From Tachypleus tridentatus (Eukaryota > Arthropoda > Merostomata > Xiphosura > Limulidae), in contig NC_134829.1 of assembly GCF_004210375.1 (NCBI RefSeq), positions 54,986,107 through 55,050,106 on the forward strand: a stretch of DNA of 64,000 bases. Direction: 5' to 3'. Below the pieces are notes generated by a model. The model saw only the letters and a program-made list of their open reading frames with translations, did no database searches and was not told the origin of the DNA. The translations under genes were made by a program, and so were the position numbers. Numbering within the stretch: the stretch's first letter is position 1; each line of letters starts with the position of its first letter. Positions 56,996-64,000 of this stretch are shown here, in pieces.

Positions 56996-58071
56996 TTACC
57001 GACTTGTAAAATTTTACTCAAATATCTGAAACGAACTAATCCATTACAACGTAAATAGAATTGTTAAGTTCTACTATAAAAATTTCTAGTTAATAAAATT
57101 TGGATATTTATCACCTCGGTTATTTGAGAAGAATAAAGATATTCGAGGAAAGAGTCACGGCTGCAGAGAAATACTATAGGTAAATGAATACACATTTAAA
57201 TACATGTACTAGTAAGAGAGATGACACTCAATGACCCAACACTATGCAAGTTGTTTTTAAAAAGAAGCAATCAAAAAATTTACCAAGCTGTGTCTTAGAA
57301 TATACATTAAACGCGATAGTAAAACACACATTTCTTGGGTTTATGATACATTCGCCAGATTTTTGTACTTACCATCGGGGAATGAAAAATGTATTTCGCA
57401 AACTGTCTCACAATGTTTGCTACATTAAAAAGTTTTCATTTTAACTGTTTTCATTTATGACATGAGTTATGTATTATCTGTTATTCACAGAAACAGTGGT
57501 TGAATAATCGGCTAATTACCGTAAGGTGTTATTGTCTTTAGGCATAGTTTGGAAGAACGTTTTGTTTCAAAAATTATAACAAGAACTGCATTCAGCAACA
57601 ATCTTTATATTCACTAACATATTATCATTGGAAGGGTTCTTGTAAAGTACTCAGTAAAAATTACGTGAAGTCCAGACCACGTGATAATAAATTAATATCT
57701 TCAATAACATTTCCTACAGGTTACTTTCAATAGCAGACGTAACTTAACAGAATATTTGAATAACATTTCCTAGGTTAACTGTACATATGTCTTACTTATT
57801 AATACACCTAACAGCAGAATTTTCTCATTAATCGACTGATAAACACACGCTGACTCACTGACAATGACTCAGACATCGACTCTTACTGTCTTACATGTTA
57901 ACTGACAGTAAAGTGTGTCATGTACTGGTTACTAACTAACAATTCACTTATCCTGGTAATTATAGATGGTTATTTCTACATATAACACTAAATTTCTAAC
58001 ATGGAAAATACTGAAAACTTACTAAAGTCTTGTTCTACAAAAAATACTGTGTAATAGTGTACACGTCTTAC

Positions 58072-58170
58072 CTCAACTGAATTTGACGTTGACACTGCAG
58101 ACAAAACATCCTGCATTTTACCTGTACTGCTATCATATGTAGTCCACATAGTTTGGTTGCCATTTGTGGT
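58072..58170 (-). CDS. Small predicted GPI-anchored protein, exon 2
   Basis: A 99-bp exon, phase 0 at both ends, with acceptor TTTCAAAG|ACC and donor GTTGAG|GTAAGA. It encodes residues 49-81, TTNGNQTMWTTYDSSTGKMQ then DVLSAVSTSNSVE. It is rich in Ser, Thr and Asn and adds a third N-glycosylation sequon (NQT). Because it is symmetrical and phase 0, skipping it would leave the frame intact. No domain is recognised. Confidence 0.75.
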
Positions 58171-59898
58171 CTTTGAAATAAACGGTTAGAAAAAATTGCT
58201 TAAGGCATACATATTTCAGAAAAAAATGAACTAAGCATTATAAATTAGTTATAATGTAACAAATTGGATATGAGTTGTGAACACAGTAAAAGCACAGAGT
58301 TTTAATAATAAAAAATTGTAACAATTTAGATACAGTGAATTCTAATACACAAAACACACTTGCGTAAATTTGTTCTGTTCAATTTTAAGGAACACCGTGT
58401 TTCAATAACAAGTTGAACACTACATTAAAAATCGGGTTTAATTATGTGCGATGGACGGTGCAGAAAGCTTATTATGTTGCTTTGCTCTGAAATATATTAT
58501 AAAACACCCCAACCCCTCCATGAATATACAAAAGAAACGTCTTATGCAATTACTATTGTGTTGCGGCAAATTAGTGTTCAATCTAAGAATAAATACAATA
58601 TTACATCAATCGCACAATGTTACATGAATTGCACAATGTTACTCATTTACAATGAAGGTTCTTGTATACATTTTAAGAAATGAAGAATACTCAATAAGGC
58701 CTGATTTGGGTTCATACATTTTTTTTAACACAAAAATGGTCAACCAGGCCTCGGCTTATAAATGGGTCATCTCTTGTCCATTTTCAGATCCAATCACAAT
58801 TTTCGATTGATGTATTTGATCACATTCAAGGTCTCAAATTAATTTACCCTAATCGTATCTGTACTATTAATTTGAGATAAGCTGGAAGAAATCCTGGTAA
58901 GTAATAAAAATGAATTCAGTAAACACGTGCACCACGCATGATATTGCTGACGCCCAGGAACATTGTTAATAATACTAAAACGTCTCGAAGATTAGGTCAT
59001 TCTAATCCTAAGATTATTTTAACTCCTTTAGTTACTGAGAATATCTTTTTTGTTTTTATGTTCAATTCTTCCTTGATTTTATTAGCAACTTTATTTTAAC
59101 CTGTTCAGTTTTAAGCAAACTTAAGTTTGTGCTATTATAAGGTAACTTTTAAAAAGTTGGTAATTTGGTGTAAGGTTTTACTGAATAAAATCACTTGGTC
59201 AGCTGCTGTTGTGTGATGTAATAGGAAAATAGTCGTGGTTATGTTAAAATTCAATAATTCGATGAACCTGCTTGTATATAATTTCTACTGTTAGGCTTAA
59301 CGAACTTAAATTTTTTTCAATTTAAACAACTTACTGGTATAATGTATTGAAACATAACCAATTTAATAAATGTACAGTATATACTTCTAAAAGTTTAATA
59401 ATCTTTCTTGTTCCTACGTTTTCATTTCAGAGAAATATTTAACCTTTTAAAAAAATAATTGACATTCCTTATCACCTAGCTGACTACATTGTCGATCAAC
59501 TCGTCTCATTATGGAGACAGAGCTACAACTTAATTATTTGCAGATGGTTAGTATAACAATTTACCCCTCCAAATAAAATATACGAGAATGAGGTGACGGC
59601 GAGAACTCAGTAAAACTAATGCCACATTGTAGCTAGATACACAGATATCAGGTTCCAATATCAAAGTAATAACAATCACGTGAATTTGTGGTTTATTTTA
59701 ATTACATAACGTGCAAAAATCGTGGTTAGAAAGTGAGAGACATTAATATCGGTATTTACAAAACATCCTTGTAGCTTAACACTGATAACAGTGAATATAG
59801 CAAAGCTTCAAACTAGCTATGGTTTAAATTACATCACAGCTGCACAAAGATCTTAATAATTTACTGGAAATATGTTCTGGATATTCCTTCACACCTAC
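58171..59898 (-). other. Intron 1 of the GPI-type gene
   Basis: A 1.7-kb intron, GTAGGT donor and TTTCAAAG acceptor. The plus-strand open frame at 58444-58683 has no recognisable motif. No repeat family was identified. Confidence 0.7.
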
Positions 59899-60042
59899 CT
59901 TTACAGTTTCCATTTTAGTTTCGTTCTTAGCAGCCGACGAGAGAGTTGAGTTAAGAGACTCTTGGCCATTCACGTTGCTGTACATCAAAGCTGAAAACAG
60001 TGATAGTATTACGCCAGTAAACAAAATGACGTCTGTATTCAT
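59899..60042 (-). CDS. Small predicted GPI-anchored protein, exon 1 (signal peptide)
   Basis: Not a gene I recognise. The exon encodes residues 1-48: MNTDVILFTGVILSLFSALM then YSNVNGQESLNSTLSSAAKN and ETKMETVK. The first 20 residues are a clear signal peptide, with cleavage likely after the Ser/Asn/Gly area near residue 26. Two N-glycosylation sequons (NST, NET) follow. The start is the ATG at 60042. The frame is open for a further two codons upstream, but those give GTG, not ATG. The donor is GTAAAG|GTAGGT, phase 0. TTTACAG|GGTTGCG at about 60055 could be the acceptor of an upstream 5' UTR exon, and a clean donor (ACTAAG|GTAAGTG) lies on the same strand near 62274. That link is only a guess. 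Confidence 0.75.
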
Positions 60043-60499
60043 CTTCACGCAACCCTGTAAATACGACCTGAAGTGTGATTTTTTGACTTACAGACTTGTA
60101 TATTAATTAATATCGCTTTCAGCCACCTTTAGGAAACAGTTGGAGTGGGTATTTCAAGACACCGCCGTACATCAGTATCAGAGAGTAAGTGAAATGAGTT
60201 TCATTGGTAAAAACCTCTTTTTGGCAAAATATTATATGCTTTCTGATTGGCTGTTAAATCCCACTTACCAGAGAATACCAATCAAATAACAGCGTTTGAT
60301 TTACTGCACAGAAGGTGCGAGTTAAAAGGTATAAGAATATTATAATATTATCATTGCATTTTTAAAATTTCAATAACAATAGTCCCATTACAGAGAAATC
60401 AGTATTGAATTAATAATCATTTGTTTATTACGTCCAAAGAGGTTAGAAGCAGTTAGTTCTTATTGGTTACAATGAAATTGGTGTAATATGAGGGAGTAT

Positions 60500-60592
60500 G
60501 CGTTTTTCTTATAGCAGAGCCACGTCGAGCATTCGGCTATGTCCACCCAGGGGAATCAAACCTCTGCTTTTAGAGCTGTACCGCTGTCCCAA
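60500..60592 (-). repeat. tRNA-derived SINE, family 2, partial
   Basis: On the minus strand: GGGACAGCGGTACAGCTCTA, GAGGTTTGATTCCCCTGGGT (box B), GGACATAGCCGAATGCTCG and the tail TGGCTCTGCTATAAGAAAAA. A part of the anticodon arm is missing. Confidence 0.75.
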
Positions 60593-61380
60593 TGGAGAAC
60601 ATGTTTAATATAGAAAAACCGGAGACCGTAAAATATAATATTCGTCATATAAAAACATATAGAAAGTAAAAGTACAAAATTAATGAAAACTCGCAAGGAG
60701 TTTTATTTCGCTTCTATACACTATACGAATCCAAATAGTTCTTCGAAAGAACCGGTTTATATTATGATAAAACATGAGCGAAAACAATAAAATTCATTGA
60801 GTCATAAAACTAGTTTCCGTTAGTCGGCGTCAACTTACCACTAACTGGTTTTTAAAGGTGAGGTAAAAAAAGAATTATTCCGGTCGTCTATAATTTATAT
60901 AAAATATACGAATGACGTACACCTCCCAATTGATACAATGTGCGATTTGGAGCGATAAGCCAACGATACAAAACCAGTCATGCTACTTCCACAAGTTTTA
61001 TTTCGTTTTTGTCCCAACAGCGGATTTAAAACAAACTCTTTGTGGATCCTTTCGTAGGACGGAAATGAAAACTTAATCGATTTGTACTTAAAGCCCGGTA
61101 GATGTAGTATTTATTAATCTGACAATTTGTCAGTGTATTGAAGCTAAAACTAGTTTAAGAACAACAGATACTTTAAACGATGTTCAAAACCTTGCAACGT
61201 TAACTTTGCTCCACAAACACAGATTACTTGCGTGCATAATAGTCTCAGCAACAATCATAACGACACCACATCAACCCACGTTGGGTTTGTACTAGAGTAA
61301 CTCGACAATACAAATTTATATAGAGAGCGCCCCTATTACAAATCACAACAGGATATAATAATCTAGCACAATCAAGTGTT
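60593..61380. other. Intergenic stretch, no gene seen
   Basis: Mixed-composition DNA with no exon, repeat or RNA gene that I recognise. Confidence 0.55.
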
Positions 61381-61381
61381 C

Positions 61382-61615
61382 TACAGGGTGGCCCGTAAGT
61401 TCCTACCCATCCATTTGTTAATATGTTATATTCAATTACGCATGTATTATAAATTTTTTCATTTGTTTCAGAGAAATATGGCCGATGTAAGCCCATTTAC
61501 ACTTGAAAATGTCTCGCAGAACATGGCGTCGCATAATATTATGTAGCGAGAATGAAGGACAGCACACAGATACATCAGATATATGGACGGGTAGGGACTT
61601 ACGGGCCACCCTATA
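61382..61615. mobile_element. Mariner-type MITE
   Basis: The ends TACAGGGTGGCCCGTAAGTT and TTACGGGCCACCCTATA are inverted repeats of about 30 bp (CCTACCCATCC on the left pairs with GGACGGGTAGG on the right), with TA at both borders, the target preferred by Tc1/mariner elements. The 170-bp interior has no coding capacity, so the copy is non-autonomous. Confidence 0.85.
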
Positions 61616-61616
61616 C

Positions 61617-61840
61617 AGCAGTGCTTCCTAAACTATGTGCCGCGGAAGTTAAAGTAATTTTTATTTATTAAATGTAAATTTATTATCAATTTAATAATTT
61701 TTAAATTTCAAATTTGATTTATTTAGACATTTATGTAACAGTGTTTTGCGACAGTCTACTAGGCCTGTCATACGAACATGCGACACAAATTTGGATATTA
61801 AAAATGCTCGGCAAGCTGAAAAGGTTTGGGAAACAACAAA
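61617..61840. mobile_element. hAT-like non-autonomous fragment
   Basis: CAGCAGTGCTTCCTAAACTA followed by TGTGCCGCGG resembles the CAGTGGTTCTCAAACTNTG...CCGCGG terminus common in hAT elements, and AAGGTTTGGGAAAC at 61821-61834 would be the inverted other end, missing its last bases. It abuts the mariner MITE, and the interior is AT-rich and non-coding. Confidence 0.5.
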
Positions 61841-62895
61841 TGTCGGTTGTAAAAATGTTTCTTTATAGTATTACTGTTTACAAGTCACCATGTTCTAAAA
61901 AACGCAAGCTTGAAGCAGAGGTAAACAAAATCAATTAATCATTGTTATAGGCCTAACGTATTTTTCTGCAGTTGCACTATATATTATTTAATTTAATAAT
62001 ATATTCAATGTAATTATTACACTTCACATTAGTTTTTAACCAAATTCAGTTCTTGTATCCCACCTGATAAGATCAGGTAAACCTTGTGAATAAATTAAAC
62101 AAACGTTGTACTATGTACAACCGAAAAAAAGTCATGAATTTAAAGAACACAGTTCTGTCTAATATTTAAGTACGAGGTTTATTTTGCGCATACGAGAAAC
62201 CAAATCTTTGTTTCTGGAAACATAAGCTGCTAGCCAGATTATTTTATAAATTAGTTCGTAAGACATATAACACTTACCTTAGTTTTAACAACATAGGCGT
62301 GGCATAGTTTTCACAAAATAGGAATCGAGAGCGAGGAACAATAATACCAAAGTTAAACGTTGGTACAGTCCAAGTTTTAATAGTCATAAACAGCATATAT
62401 TTTATTCATGTAACTAAATAATAATCTACGTTTATTAAACAGTTTGCGAGATAAGAATGATACAATATTTTAAAGGGAAAAAAAGAAGTACAAAGGTTAA
62501 TTATCAAATATACTACATTGACGAAAAATATGTTCAATTAACTCATCAGGTTTTCTACCAGCCTACCCTCAAACGGAAATTATTTTAAGCGGAATTAGAA
62601 TAAATTAATCCACGAGACCTTGGACATGATCAAATACATAACGGATTCGGCCTCCCGAGTTCAGAACTGTAATTAGATTTCGAATTGACCAATAGATGAC
62701 GGAGCTATGAACTAAAAGTTTGTTCTTTCAAAAAACAAAAATTTCATAACCATTCTATGAGTCATTATGCTTCAGCTAAAAATCATGTTAATTGTGGATC
62801 TCTGCCTTGCCTTAAAGTTTGATATATATTATTGTTCATATAGCAAATTGGTACGTAATATATACTTGTCGCTAATTTTCTTGCACAACAAACGC
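61841..62895. other. Intergenic stretch; possible 5' UTR donor at about 62274
   Basis: AT-rich. On the minus strand AAAACTAAG|GTAAGTG near 62274 is an ideal donor and could belong to a 5' non-coding exon of the GPI-type gene. Nothing else is recognised. Confidence 0.35.
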
Positions 62896-63030
62896 TCAAG
62901 TAGAGGGAAGGCAGGTAGTCAGTACCACCAACCGCCAAATCTTGGGCTACTCTTTACCAACGAATTCAGCGACGGCTTCGAACGCGCGACTTATAAATTA
63001 CGAATCGAGCACTTGGTCATGCCAGACTAC
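62896..63030 (-). repeat. Decayed family-1 SINE fragment
   Basis: GTAGAGGGAAGGCAGGTAG, CCACCAACCGCCAAATCTTG, GGCTACTCTTTACCAACGAA and ATTACGAATCGAGCACTTGG keep the core and head order with a large internal deletion. Confidence 0.75.
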
Positions 63031-63204
63031 CCTAACGTGTACTGAATTAAAATTAAAGACACAAAAGAATTACTTATAAATAATAATTTCATCTAATTAG
63101 AAAAAACCCAAAACATGAGTGTTTGGAAATTGTAATTTATTTTATGTTATAACGAAAGTTTATTATTAATAAATATAGCTATTTCACTTTGAAAGTATCT
63201 TGTG

Positions 63205-63310
63205 AAAGAAAGCTCTACACTCTGGCAATGTGGTTGCATTTATGAGAGTGACGGTCACATCCCACTATTTGATTAGAGTAGTCTAATTATTGGCTAATTG
63301 TTTTCTTAGT
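63205..63310 (+). repeat. Decayed family-1 SINE core fragment
   Basis: GAGTGACGGTCACATCCCAC, TATTTGATTAGAGTAG and ATTATTGGC are remnants of the core. Both head and tail are gone. The rest of the window to 64000 is AT-rich with no gene recognised. Confidence 0.5.
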
Positions 63311-64000
63311 AGTCTAAATGTTTCAAATCAGAAATTACTAGCAAAGATAGACTTTATGTAATTTTGCGCAACTTTCAGAAACAAACAAATAAACAAAGAT
63401 ATTATTGTGGATACAGTTGTAGAACTGGGCGATTAATGAATGATAGTTGCTAATAGATTAAGCGACACGCTTATTAATCACTTACAACCTTTAAAACAAT
63501 AAACAAAGTATTTACTTGCTTTTTCAACCATTGGATCAACACACGTTGCATATTTTATTTTACAATGATATTATTTTAAATTAATTTTCGAATTACCTAT
63601 GATTTCTCATGATAAGTCTGTTCTATAAGGTCGTAATTTGCGCATTTGCCAAAAAAAAACAACATAACGACAATAACAAACAAAACAAATTTTTTCACAT
63701 TTTATTCACAATTTACTACAAGGCGGATGAATCGCTAATGTTAATCAAATATTACCAAGCGATCGCAAATGTTTGTTTCTCAAATATGGGGTATATGGAT
63801 ACTCATTTTCTGTAAATTAAATACATTCATAATTAAAGAATTAATACATGTTTTACTCTCACAATGAGGGTAACAATCTTTGTATTTAAAACATGTAATA
63901 ATTGCAATTAGAAATAAACTATTTACATCTGAGTATTACAAAAACCTCCAAACATTTTACGTTTGTTAAGATGTTAAATTTTTGTGAAGTTTTCCAGCTC

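Noticed and set aside
59824..60048. A 74-residue open frame read as starting at 60048.
   Set aside because: Position 60048 is GTG. In a nuclear gene the start is the ATG at 60042, and the frame beyond 59899 is intron.
61714..61938. 74-residue plus-strand frame ending in a basic KKRKLEAEVNKIN stretch.
   Set aside because: It begins inside a hAT-like fragment and has no splice context or family match. The basic end alone is not enough.

Overview
The window is AT-rich animal DNA with long introns, dense old transposon remains and several tandem arrays. It has no operons, ribosome binding sites or bacterial features. The high-copy tRNA-derived SINE family, together with DIRS, Ty3/gypsy and I-like LINE remnants and a KDM1A gene, points to an arthropod. 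My best guess is a chelicerate, probably a horseshoe crab. That guess rests on recall of the SINE sequence and is not proven here.

Region 1-40.4 kb is the 5' part of one gene on the minus strand: the lysine-specific histone demethylase KDM1A (LSD1). Seven coding exons (40418-40206, 17155-16859, 7591-7513, 5499-5407, 4121-4015, 3456-3375, 2677-2583) have consensus splice sites and fully compatible phases. They encode 322 residues: a basic Arg/Ser N-terminus, an acidic linker, the SWIRM domain and the FAD-binding start of the amine oxidase domain. The tower and the rest of the oxidase lie off the left edge. Intron 1 is 23 kb and holds a Ty3/gypsy remnant, a DIRS tyrosine-recombinase remnant, a 2.5 kb element with about 0.75 kb inverted repeats, and large 43-bp and 46-bp tandem arrays. 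Intron 2 holds two abutting I-like LINE fragments and a decayed partial copy of exon 3. Intron 3 holds a 55-bp array and a hairpin MITE. Intron 7 holds two arrays that both have a 68-bp period.

Region 40.6-55 kb shows no complete gene. It carries a broken Tigger/pogo transposase, a foldback MITE, and about nine full-length or near full-length tRNA-derived SINEs in 12 kb, plus a second SINE family. A possible orphan exon with a P2X7-tail-like start sits near 48.2-48.5 kb.

Region 55-60.1 kb contains a second minus-strand gene, not recognised: three phase-compatible coding exons encoding a 116-residue, Ser/Thr/Asn-rich protein. It has a signal peptide, three N-glycosylation sequons and a C-terminal hydrophobic tail, the pattern of a small GPI-anchored surface protein. 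The right end (60-64 kb) holds a mariner-type MITE, a hAT-like fragment and decayed SINEs.

No CRISPR array, functional tRNA/rRNA gene or intact mobile element was found.
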